Positions 45,675 through 56,576 of a stretch of 64,000 nt of DNA are shown here, piece after piece (position 1 is the first letter of the stretch; every line of letters begins with the position of its first letter). Where the stretch lies: assembly GCA_001510575.1 (NCBI GenBank), contig LNGK01000007.1:682001-746000 (forward strand), read 5' to 3'. The DNA is from Knoxdaviesia capensis (taxonomy: Eukaryota > Ascomycota > Sordariomycetes > Microascales > Gondwanamycetaceae). The notes below the pieces were generated by a model. The model was not told the DNA's origin. It did not search any database and saw only the letters and a list, made by a program, of their open reading frames with translations. The translations under genes were made by a program, and so were the position numbers.

Positions 45675-47111
45675 ATGGGCAGCAAGAGAAAGCAAGAAGA
45701 AGAGGAAGACCTCGTCTCGCTGGGAAGCGAAGAGGAGGATGAACCTGAGTAAGTTTGCAGACGCTTTTTCTTCTTTTGCTCTTCCATCTACAACTCGTTT
45801 CGTCCCTTTATGTTCTCTTTTCTTCCTCCCGTTTTACCTCGTCTTCCGTGGCCGTTTTTCTTGTCTTTCTTGAATCGCTTCCATCGGTTCCGTCTGCATA
45901 AAAGAGCTTAAGAGCTTCAGCACAGTGCGCCCCGGCTTCTACACTGCAGAATTTCCCAATCGCTTTTTGCCCCCAAAACCCTTGCTGCCATTTCGCAGAG
46001 CTTCCTGCGTTTTTGCGCTGAGACTCCGACAACGCGATAGCTTCACAGCCACCCAGAACCCCGTCGATTCGCACCTTCCACGTCTTACCTTTGATGATTC
46101 ATCCTCATGTCTCCGTGACCTGGTCGGCAGATAAATCTGGCTAGTGCTGAGAAATTTGCTGGTTGCGCCTGCCATTTGTCGCCCTGGTGGCGGCTTGGGA
46201 ATATTCTCCTTTGCGAGTGTCCTGATAAGGCCCCTAAAGACAATTACATTACATTCACCCGGCCTACCAAACACCGAATAGAGGAAAGCTCTGAGGAGTG
46301 TGATGGGGCGCCCCTTTTTCTGCCACACACCGATTCCTTTTCCTGCTTCCTCTTTTTTTTTTTTTCTTACAAGAAGAGGCCGTCTCATTCTTCCGACGAT
46401 TTTGCGGGCCGTCTACGATAAACCTCCAGTTGGTTTATCCGGAGCTTCGTGTTGCGCAGCTAAGTCAGCTGTGACAGCTTATTGGACCTTCCATTTGGGC
46501 CGTCCATTGGCTGCTCTTATCCCTTTCGGGATGCTGTGGCTCGGCACGTCTTTTTGCCTTGCGGTTGCATTGCATTACAAAGCCTCCTTCGCGCCAGGCC
46601 CACCTGGAAACCCTTGGCATTTGCCGATGGAGATAAAAGTGGAAGCTCGACACTAACCCTATGTCCCAACCCTAACAGCTACGAAGAAGATGAGGATGAC
46701 GAAGAATACGACGACGAAGATGATGGTGAAGAGGAAGAAGATGAGGCAGACGAGCCGGAAGAGAACGGAAACGGTAAGACATCTATATTCCGGCCATAAA
46801 GTGCATCGTTTTCTAACCTGTCCCTCCGCTTTCTAGCTTCCCGCCCTCCCGTGAAGAAGCGCAAGACCGAGCCCGCTGGCGACGAGGAGGAGCCGGCAGA
46901 GGACGAAGAGGAGGGTGACGAAGAGGCCGACGAAGAGGAGGAGGAGGAGGAGGACTTTGACGAGGAGGAGGGTGATGAGGAAGACGAGGAGGATGAGGAG
47001 GCTGCCGACGAGAAGGCCGCCCCCACTCCCGTCAAGACCGGAGCTGCGAAGCCCGTCGATAGCGTCCCGGCCGTGCACGCCGCCGCCGTCACGGCTGGCG
47101 ATGGCGAGTAA
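45675..47111 (+). CDS. Small, extremely acidic nuclear-type protein (3 exons, 147 aa), function unknown
   Basis: I do not recognise a named family. The exons are 45675-45748, 46679-46773 and 46837-47111. Donors are GTAAGT and GTAAGA; acceptors are AACAG and TTCTAG; phases fit. The product starts MGSKRKQEEEEDLVSLGSEE, continues with about 30 Glu/Asp/Tyr residues, a basic patch (RPPVKKRKTEP, a likely nuclear signal), a second Glu/Asp block and a Pro/Ala/Val tail. Composition suggests a histone-binding or chaperone-like acidic protein, which is inference from charge alone. Evidence that it is a gene: a Kozak-like CACCATGG, a 400-bp pyrimidine-rich leader with an upstream TATATAG, and acidic coding in three joined exons. 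Intron 1 is 930 nt, far longer than any other here. The stop (GAGTAAGC) overlaps a possible donor, so a further exon cannot be excluded. Confidence 0.75.
45749..46678 (+). other. Unusually long (930-nt) first intron of the acidic-protein gene
   Basis: Begins GTAAGT and ends CCTAACAG. Upstream of the acceptor are two telobox-like motifs (CTAACCCTA 46653-46661, AACCCTAAC 46668-46676), the first of which also serves as a good branch point. No reading frame of interest is seen inside. A T run lies at about 46352-46366. Confidence 0.6.
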
Positions 47112-48059
47112 GCGGTGGTTTCTACAACCTGCTTTCCCTCCCCACGCTTCTGCCGACTCCTCCCTCCCTCCCTCCCGAAAAAAAACTTCCTCCTTCCCCG
47201 GCCCCACTTGACCGCCGAACCCCCCGTCTATGGACCCACTTCCGGCCGAGCCGATGTCCAGAGAACAAAACCACTCCTGACGGCAAGAAATGATGTCTCT
47301 TTTGGATCTCTTGTCTTCAGGCACGTTATTCCTGGGTCCGGCGGTGTCTTAGACTTCGGATCTTCCACATTAAAAAAATGTCATGTTTTGAATTTCAGTT
47401 TCCTCTGTGCTGTTTGTGTGTGCATGTGTGCTGCTCTGGGGTCTGCAAGGTGAGATGTGCTGTAGTAACGTCCCAGACGCATGGAAGAAGAGCGTGGGTA
47501 AGGGAAGAATGATCTTGTGTATGATTTGGAAGCGGCTTGCGAGATGTAGTCCTGATTTGCGAATGCTTGTGCGTAGTACTGGCGCGCTCTGGTGGAGTTG
47601 TTTGTATGTGACGACGGACACTTTCGCCAGGTGGGACACTCGACTACTCCAACATGCACCGGTGACCTCGCGTGGTGAAGCTGCACTTCATCTTTGCTTC
47701 CAGTCATGTCGTCGTCTCGGGGATGCCACGGCGGACTAGAAACGTGCCCCTCTCCTGTGGGTGTGGAGCGGCGAGTTTTGCCGTGATAAGTGGTTCGTTG
47801 TTTCCTTGGGAGGGATGTGGTTTCTGCCTAGAGAGATGCAGGAGGATCTTTGGGATGTTATATATTTATATATGCCGTCCGTCTGCAGACCGTCTCCTTT
47901 TTTTCTTTTTTCTTTTTTCTTTTTGCCCGAGTCCTCGATGCCGCGCGCGAGATCCTTCCAGCCTCGAAAATCGCCACCGCCCCGAGACGGGGAATCCGCC
48001 GGAACGAAACGGCCCGACCGACGGCCTGCAGCAACGAAGCCCGCTCAGGAGTCAAGAGA

Positions 48060-48103
48060 AACACACACACACAGAGACAAAGAGAGAGAGAGAGAGAGAG
48101 AGA
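48060..48103. repeat. (CA)n then (GA)n microsatellites
   Basis: CA units at 48060-48073 followed after a short spacer by GA units at about 48080-48103. Confidence 0.9.
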
Positions 48104-48699
48104 AAGAGTCACCCACCTTGCGCAAGATCGGCCCGCTTGGCCCTACACCAAGCTGGCCGCCTTCTCCCTCCTCCTTGCTTGACGATGGCGTGCCTGAGGC
48201 ATGTATCGGTGCAGTGGGTAGGCAGATTGGCCTTGCGGCTCGCATTTCTCCGTGCCTTACGCGCTCTCAGCCTTGTCTTGCAGCTCACTTACACGTGCAG
48301 AGATATATATAGATCTGTGGATGTCCAGAGATACGGATGTATCGATATCTCCGTGGATATGCTGGGGCCCGAGAGTCTCTCGGCCGGGAGATACACACAC
48401 ACACGCAACGTTCACATGTCGTCAAAGCAGGATTTCTCCGGGGAGACATAGGAGACACTTGCACCCACACCCCCCCCATGAGAAGGATTCGTTTTCGCGT
48501 CAAGGCAGACCCAGAAAAGCTGAGACAGCTTGCGAAGAGTAGGGTCCTATGTACCACCCATATAAGAAAGGGAGAGGAGAGATAAAGATAAACAAGTCTG
48601 GGTCTGATATATGGAACCCGCCCTCTTTTAAACTTGTGGACACAGAGAAACGCCCACAGCCCGCAAGAGTCCCAACACAGCAGTAACCATGGCTGTGTG

Positions 48700-48720
48700 T
48701 CTCTCTCTCTCTCTCTCTCT
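48700..48720. repeat. (CT)n microsatellite
   Basis: Uninterrupted CT units within noncoding DNA. Confidence 0.9.
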
Positions 48721-48892
48721 GCTGCTGTTGGTCGCAATGACGACGACGCCCGCCGCCGCCGGGGACTTCTCGTCTTACGCTTCCATGCGGGCTTCTGTAC
48801 CCGGCCACGCGGCTCGCGAGTAAGCTTTTTTTAAGGGTAATCTTTATTTAGGGGGCTTGTTCTCAGACCGCCTTCGATGACCAGGGGGTGGG

Positions 48893-48951
48893 AACACACA
48901 CGCACACACACACACACACATACACCTACTGTACACACACATACACACACA
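48893..48951. repeat. Interrupted (CA)n microsatellite
   Basis: CA-rich block with short interruptions, one of which is TACTGTA (about 48936). Confidence 0.9.
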
Positions 48952-49122
48952 TCCATGCCGACAGTACACAAACTCACACATGCAGACAGAGTGAGCGAGA
49001 GCGGAAGAGGAAGAGAGGGGTCACTGCGATGTGCCGGCTCTGTGAGAGGGCTCAGCTACCAGTGCCATGTAATTTCCCCTTTCCTAGCTTGGCAAAGGAT
49101 TTTCACAAGGGCAGACGAAAGG

Positions 49123-49140
49123 AGGGGGGGGGGGGGGGGG
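49123..49140. repeat. G18 homopolymer
   Basis: Eighteen Gs followed by CGTGTGAGTGTGT. Confidence 0.95.
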
Positions 49141-49147
49141 CGTGTGA

Positions 49148-49510
49148 GTGTGTTGTCCTGGGTGGGGATATATATTGCGTGTGGATGTCCGTCCGGAGGT
49201 TACGGCGATTCGGCGGACGACGGCCGAAATCGAGCCGCTCGTTTCCCTCTCTTCTGGGGACTTCTGGGGCATGTCTTTTTGTGTCGTCCCACTGGACGCA
49301 GATTGTCCACTTGATGACGGAGATGTCGAACTGTACCAGACCAGCACAAAACGGGTGTTCCGGCGACGTTGGCCGGCCGCAGATGCAGGACTTCCGGGCC
49401 ACGCCACGGAAATGCACGCTGGGCTGAAGGAGTTCCCGTGGGCATCAAGCCAGGGTCTGAGAGAGACACCTCCGGTCGACCAATACTGGCGGATCGAGAC
49501 CCGGAGATGA
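49148..49510 (+). other. Unrecognised 120-codon open frame with coding-like composition
   Basis: I do not recognise this protein. The frame runs from ATG 49148 to TGA 49510. From about 49185 it reads like ordinary protein (for example VTAIRRTTAEIEPLVSLSSG and DADCPLDDGDVELYQTSTKR) with balanced Asp/Glu/Arg content and no simple repeat inside. It starts just after the G18 run and stops just before the (GT)28 repeat. It could be an exon of an orphan gene, a remnant or chance. No leader or splice partner was identified. Confidence 0.2.
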
Positions 49511-49514
49511 TGTT

Positions 49515-49517
<3 letters not shown>

Positions 49518-49575
<58 letters not shown>
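49518..49575. repeat. (GT)28 microsatellite, longest in the window
   Basis: An essentially perfect GT run of about 57 nt, continuing into imperfect GGTGTG units. Confidence 0.95.
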
Positions 49576-49578
<3 letters not shown>

Positions 49579-50293
49579 TGGGTGAGTGAGTATGTGCGCA
49601 TCATCGTCATCGATCCCCCTCCCCCATGTGCCAGCCTGCAGCTCTAACACTCGGCGTGCGTGTGTGTGTGTGTATGCGAGTCTCTCTTTCTCTCTCTCTC
49701 TCTCGGGCTCTGCTTGTATACCAACACGCCCCCCTGAAGCTTGGCTGGCTCCCACCCTCCCGGACCAGCCAGTTGGTTCGTTGCGGCCAGTGTTTGTTTC
49801 TGCATATTCTTCACCCCTTCAGCGCCCCTCTGTCTCCGCTCGGAGAAGACTCTCCTGGCCGGCTGCGAGCCCTGGTACTACTACTACTCTGTCTGCCACT
49901 CTCTCAACCCAGCGCCCGCGGGCTGGCGCGGCCCTCACTGCTGTTTTCGGGTGCCACGCCCGAGGACGGCGACCCGGAGAAGCTGCGGGTCGACGTGATC
50001 CCCGGAGGCTGTGCGCTGGCGTTCTGGCTGCAGGCCTCCGGTTCTCCGATGCAGAGAGGAATCCTGCAGCGGAGTTCTCCTGTTGGCCGACGAGGGGAGA
50101 TGTGATGGCCGATGTCTGGCCCCTCATTGGGGACTGAGAGTTGGGCCTTGGCGGGGACACTTGAGGTCGGCACAAGAAGAGAAAACGAGAGAGGGAATAG
50201 AAGCCCAACCGGTAGTAGCACATACTCGGCACTGACTTCCCCGTTGATCCATGCCGCCGCTGCACCAGCCCAGAGAGCGCGGCACTTGGGAAA

Positions 50294-50305
50294 GGGGGGG
50301 GGGGG
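50294..50305. repeat. G12 homopolymer followed by CGTGCGTGAGTGTGT and GTACAGTAC
   Basis: Twelve Gs, then CGTGCGTGAGTGTGT, then two overlapping TACAGTA. The arrangement resembles those at 49123 and about 51819. Confidence 0.9.
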
Positions 50306-52072
50306 CGTGCGTGAGTGTGTACAGTACAGTATGTACCAGTCACCAGTATTTCTCCGGAGCGAGACCCCTATTCTCTCTCTCAGGGTCCTGGCGAGAGAGT
50401 TGGCGTGGCTGGGCTGGAGCAGAAGCCAGCAGATGGCGAAAGAGTCGGGAGTGAACAGACGGGGGAAAGACACCAAGCCTTCGCCGATCACAGATGCAAC
50501 GCAACATGCGTGCACACGCGCGCGGGAGACGATGGCGCCAGGTTCTCTCTCTCCCTGACTTTTCAGGTTCACCCATTCCCCGCCAGGGGACGGACTCTCT
50601 CCAAGCAGCTGAAAAAAAAAGAGCCAGAGTAGGAACCCAAGACCGCACAGCGCGCTGCCGTGCATTTTCACTCCCAGACCGGTGTAGTCGTCTTTCCTGT
50701 GGTTGCATATACCCTGGATTTCCAAGCACCGCCCCCCAGAGGCAGATTTCCAAGCACCAACAGCGTGGCTCGAACGCAGGATACGGTGATGGGCTGCCAC
50801 TCCCGGGAAGCGAGAGCTGCAGTTGGGAACGACGGATGCAGCATTTTCCTTCACCGACTGCACCGGCGGTCTTGGCTGGCGATACCACCAGGAGATATTT
50901 AATGTGAGGGGTGGCGAATACACCTTTTTGAAAGTTGGCCGGAAGTAAGGTTTGAAATAATAAAGAATATGTGAGACTCCCATATCAAAGGAACACAACC
51001 AACCAACGACCATTGGTAGCCAAGGGGGGCAAAAATCCGAAAAAAAAGAAAAGAAAAAGAAAAAAAAAAAACCTGCCTGCCAAGCACCAAAGTGCTACAG
51101 ATAGCCAGCCAGGCAGCTGATATCAAGCTTGATGGAACAATCTGGAAAAAAGGTTTTGTTTTGTAAGACGGGCCAAAAAAGAAAAAAAAAAAAGAAAAAA
51201 AGAAGCCCAAAAACCAGAAGTAATGGCACGGAGATGCACGACGGTTGAGATTCCCCCATTTCCGAAAGCCTGAGGCGAGCCTTTTCACCAAGTCAAGAAA
51301 TACCCAAAAATAAAAAAAAGATTATCAAATAAGATTTAAAAAAATAAGAAGAACCCCCCCGAGCCCTTGCCTGATCTTCACTGCACAGCGAAGCTATCAC
51401 AGCTGCTTTGGCGTTCGTGAAGCACAGTAGTTCCTCCATCTCGGCTTCAACAGGTATCATGTGCATATGCCAACCCACCTCTCTCAATCGGATCGGACAC
51501 CGCCTCCCCGTGAGAACAGAGCATCTCCGCCGCTTTTATCGACGCTGGGCGTTTTCCTTTTTTCCACGGACGGCCGTGCTTAACTCCTGGGCCCGACATC
51601 CGTCGTCTCCAGCCGGGCCACGGCTTCTGCGTGCCGGGTGCCATCCCATCCATCCCTCCCCAACAGCACGAAACATGCATCGTCATCCTACAGAACAAAA
51701 ACCGCGTCTTCTTTCGTTCGTTCCATTCCTACCTACGTAAGGGCCAGGTCGGAAGGCAGACAGGGCTCGGGACATATGGACGAGATAGGCAAAGAGCCGA
51801 CATTCCTCTACAGTAAAGGGGGGGGGCGTGTGTACGTACTAGAGAGAAGAGAGAGTGTATGTACAGTACATAGAGTACACTCTTTGGTCGGCGAAGGATG
51901 CAGGCAAAAGAGAAAGAGAGAGAGACAGAGACAGAGGGGACCGGCCTACCACAAAAGGTTGCATCTACACGGAGGCTAGACCGGCTCCCCCCCCACTCCC
52001 CGTGATATGCTAGCTAAGGTAGGTCTGCAGCAAGCAGGAAATCCTTCAGACCTTATGCACCTGTATGATTTT

Positions 52073-52073
<1 letters not shown>

Positions 52074-52106
<33 letters not shown>
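52074..52106. repeat. (CA)n microsatellite
   Basis: About 16 uninterrupted CA units. Confidence 0.95.
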
Positions 52107-52108
<2 letters not shown>

Positions 52109-53846
52109 GCCTTCCAACGTCAGGCTTCTCTCTTTCCCACACTGTCCTCCTCCATCCTCTTCTTCCTTTGGGAGACCCTCTTCTGCTTCGTCAACGAGCC
52201 CACTCTGCTTCCGGCCAGCCCGACCACTGCCGGGCCAAGCACTCAGAGAGGAAGAGAGAGCACGTAGCAGTGAGATGCGGTGCCGTATCACAAGCCAACC
52301 AGGGCCCCAACTCTGATTTTTCATCCAGACACTCCCCCCTTATGCATATCCGTGCGCGCGCTCTCTCTCTCTCTATTTCCATTCCCCCCCCCGGTCGTCT
52401 CTTAATTGCGTCCACTTTCATCTCCTCTTCATAGTGCACACGCTCGCTATACCTACTCCTCGCTTGAACGCGCCCCCCCCCGTACTCGTCCCCTCTTCCA
52501 CACTCAGTCCACCCTCTGCTCTTGAACACACTCTCCACTCTCCAAAAACATCCACCGCCCGTGCTCTCACCTATACAGTACAGTACATACGCTCGTCTGC
52601 TGCGACCTCTTGCACACACGCCCCCTCCTCTTACTACCGTTCTCCACTTGTTAGACACTCACCGACTGCATGAAAGAAAAAGAAGAAACATAGAGGTAGT
52701 GCGTGTCCAACTGCTCCTCCATGCATCCATCTGCACTGGTAGTAACTCTCCCTCTCTCCCGCCGGAGATACCTCCTGCCGTGGGCAAACATCCGGCTGAG
52801 CCTGGAAGGATGGGTGTGGGTGTGGGTGTATGACTTTGGGGGGGTTTTTTTTGGCTCTTGCTGAGTGTGTGTTCGTATGCAATCCTCCAGGGTACGGTGA
52901 GATCAGGGGGGGGGATATATGTGCTCGACAAAATTAGGAATAAAGAAGAAGCAAAAAAAGTGGGAGAGAGGCTCGACACATGGAAATCCTCTAAACCGCC
53001 CAGGGTACACACACACACACACATATATACACATACACCCTCTCTCAGAGAATACAAGAGAGGATACACACAAGAGAGATTGAGTTGGACTACCACTCAC
53101 TCGCTTATTGGGCTGGTTGGGCTCCGCTCCCCTTCCCAAGGAAGGAAAACTAAACCGAACGAACCAGCCCCTCTCCCCCCCCAAAACGAAACGTCCGCCC
53201 CCTTCTTCGGAAGGTTCTGAAGTACCTTTTGTCTTCTCTGCAATGGGTAAAAAGAAAACAAAAACACCCCTTGACGCTTGATGACGCCTTTAAACCACCT
53301 GCTGGAGCACACCACAGCAGCCGGCTCACCCACTAGCCTCTGGCCCTGCCCCGTTCCACAGTCCGTTGCCGGATGGGTTGCTCCACTGTAAAGATACGTA
53401 GTGGGAAGTGTCGAGACTCCTCCCAAGACACGGTAGAACGAGCAAAAGGGTGGCCATGCATGCATATGCATACGTCCCTAGATATGACGATATTGCTGCG
53501 GCAAAAAGAGAGAGAGAGAGAGAGTCCCTTTGCATAACAGCCAGTGGATTTGCTGGACGGACGAGAGAGGAGAGGGCAGGAAGAGGGGGAAAGCCACATG
53601 ACAGAGACATTCTAAAGCTTAGCTGCAGCCGGGGAAGAAAAAAAGAAAACAAAGAAGAGAGGAGATAACTGCTGCATACAACAAGCGTTCGGCTTGGGGG
53701 TTCCCCCGACCTGCCCCTCGCTAAGAAAGAGGCAATATGTAGTGCAATCATGCACGGCATAGGCCGGCACAAAGTAATGTGCTCAAAGAGACGCACGGGG
53801 GGCCAAGCGTGTCTATGGTATGAACTGAATGTGTAGACATGCAACA

Positions 53847-53869
53847 GGGGGGGGAGGGGGGGGGGGGGG
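53847..53869. repeat. G-rich homopolymer (one A interruption)
   Basis: G8-A-G14 followed by TGGTG. Confidence 0.9.
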
Positions 53870-54862
53870 TGGTGAAGGGTTAACTTGGGAGGAGAAGGGC
53901 AGTGAATAGAGAGAGACCTATAGCAGCGGTGTAGAAGGGCCGACGAAACGGTATCAAGTCGCAGAATGCATACACGAAGGCAAAAGCCTAAGCAGGTTTA
54001 GCCAGAGGGGGAATCAATGGACACAGGCATGCCTGGGCTGGCAGGGCTTAGACACACTGGAACGGGATTGACCACTGAGGCAAAACGGTTCATGCAGAGA
54101 GCACAGTGGTATCCAGCCCTCCAACACTGCATCTAGGCGCGCGCCCCGAAGATCACTGTTGTCCGAGGGAGCACTGGAAGCAGCAGCAGCTGAGATGAGA
54201 AGTATAGCATGGGGGAGGGGGGCAAGTAGATGGGTGGTAGTTGACACACGACAGGCTTACTGACTTCTGGATGTGTGAGTTGTGTGTCCAATGTCCACAG
54301 TCCCGAGCACGGTCAATGACCAGACACGATATAGGGGGCGTACGGAAGTCGAAGCCCCCTATGTTAAAACCCACAGCACACTGGGCCAAAACCAGACACA
54401 AGCCAGCCGCAGTGGCCCCCCTCGTATTTAACAATCCTGCTCCCCGACACAGCATGTTTTCTCGCTACTACATGGCGAGAGAGCGGCAGGATTCCCCCGA
54501 CTGCAGAGCACCAGTGGATAGGAAATTCCCGAAGGAACATGGCCCCAAACACCAACTAGTCTTGGCTTGGAAGGGGGAGGGGGCAGCAGGAAGGTAGTTT
54601 GATACCTAAACCAAGTGTGTGTGTGTATGTGTGTGTGTGGGAGACTCTGCCATGATTCGCCGCCGCCGACTGCCGAGAGTAGGCGAGCCGTGCTAGGCGG
54701 CAGAGCCGTAGGCAGGTTCCGGAGGATTCCCGGGGCAAGGGAATAACAGTGGCAGAGGGCCAGTGGTGGGGATCGGAGGGGTGAGTAGAGAGAGACTGAA
54801 AGGGCAACAGCACGGGTCTAGAGCCATGAACAAGTGGCCAGATGGAGGACCAGGGGGAGGAA

Positions 54863-54894
54863 GGGGGGNNNGGGGGGGGGGGGGGGGGGGGGGG
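54863..54894. other. G homopolymer containing a 3-N gap (54869-54871)
   Basis: G6, three Ns, then G23. The length of the run was not resolved by the assembly. Confidence 0.98.
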
Positions 54895-56536
54895 AAGGAT
54901 ATGGCCACTTGCTACCCTCCCTGATATTTGCGTCTCCCCGAGATGGATTATCAAGCATTATCAGGATAGGCTTAGGGGGAGACGAGTGTTCAAGCGAGGA
55001 CACGACACACCAAATGCACAGTGTCGGGGACCAGAAGGACAACACACAGACAGCAACGCGGGCAAGGACGGTATACAGACACGAGGGGAAGAAGAAGCAA
55101 AAGGCCCAGGAATGAGCATGCCGGTGGTATATTCCTTCGAGCATCTAAAAGAGGGCCCTCCCCTTGATGGATACTCATATGTGATGGGAGGAGCAGAGAG
55201 AGTGGCGAGGGTTGGAATCCAGGCTCAGGATTTGGTTTGCAGGTGACCAAAGCCCCCCCCCCCCCCAAAAAAAAAAAGGTGAAGTACTGTACGCCAGGAT
55301 GAGCGGTGATCTTGTTGTTCGAAGGATGGGGGGAAGGCGAAGATGTGATGGACACCTGTAGGCCAAGTATCGTCGCCAGCACTGGCTGGTGGATGGGGAG
55401 GGAGGCGAAGTGGATTGGGGCTGCTATGCCGGGGCGAGGGGAGCATGGCGGCAGGAGAAATGTGATAGGACATGATTCATCATGTAGCCAGGGAATAATG
55501 CCACCCATCCGGCCAGCCAGCGAGCCAGCCAAGCGGTTCCTCGTCCTGCCTGCCAGCCATAGTCGGCGGCGACTCGGGGCGGCGGTGGCCGGACGTTGCA
55601 CGGAGCCGCCGCAGCGCAGACAGGGGGCCCAGAACTTGAGATATGTCTTCAGCAGCCAGACCCAGCAGCGCGCGCGCGCGAGAGGGACACCACTGCGCCC
55701 AGAGGAGTGACGATGAGCCGATCATGACATGGACGTTTTGGAGAATGGTGTATCATCACGGAGGAAAGATTCATCTAGAATCCCTCTGCCCAATGACGAC
55801 AAATGCCACCATCGTCTTCTTGTCCCGGCTGTGTCTTTGTCTGACGTGAAGTTTGGTCCATGTCCCGCGGCGTCAAAAAAAAAAAAGTGTCTATTATGAC
55901 ATGGGTGGCCAGGCGCTTGTGTGTTTGATAGTTTTCCTAAGACCGACGTAAGCAATTGCAAAAGAAAAAGGAAAGGGAGGGAAGAAAATGAAACCTTCGA
56001 TCGGGTTCCCCTGACTACGTCTGGGGGACACTTGGTGGGACAAGACAGAAAAAACGAGGCTGCAAAAACGATGATATCGAGAGATGTTGTAAGCGCGTTT
56101 GGATTTCCAATGACGATGTCATCATCACCAAGACAATTAAAAGCAAAAAGGAAGCTCAGCTGCTGGATGTATTTAGTGGCCAATCAGCGTCAACCGCCGC
56201 CATAGGATGAATGCGCACCAATAGGAGCTCTGGAAAATGGAATGGGAGAGATTTTGCGGGTCCTACCGAAACAAGGAAGGAAGTTGAAGAAGTTAAGAGC
56301 CGCACTTATACACTCTGTCAAAAGCCTTAAACTCGGAGTAAAAGATTCAGTTTTGGGTTTCTGGCCTGTTTTCTCATCTTTTGGGGGAACGAGTCTTGTT
56401 CACTCAGCGTAAAAGGCACACACTGGCATCTTGCCTGACACCCATGAGGCCCCGGAAGGAGTCTCGCAGTCGGTGGTGGTGATAGTGATTCACCACCGGC
56501 GTTCCCTCCGCGTGCTGCTACAGTTCGAGTATATCG

Positions 56537-56538
<2 letters not shown>

Positions 56539-56574
<36 letters not shown>
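56539..56574. repeat. (GA)18 microsatellite
   Basis: Eighteen uninterrupted GA units. Confidence 0.95.

Positions 56575-56576
<2 letters not shown>

Noticed and set aside
46085..46155. Box C/D snoRNA-like TGATGA...CTGA in the 930-nt intron
   Set aside because: No terminal stem, the box C purine is missing and no convincing C'/D' boxes.
50740..50850. tRNA-like GGCTCGAACGCAGG on the minus strand
   Set aside because: The T stem does not pair and no cloverleaf can be drawn.
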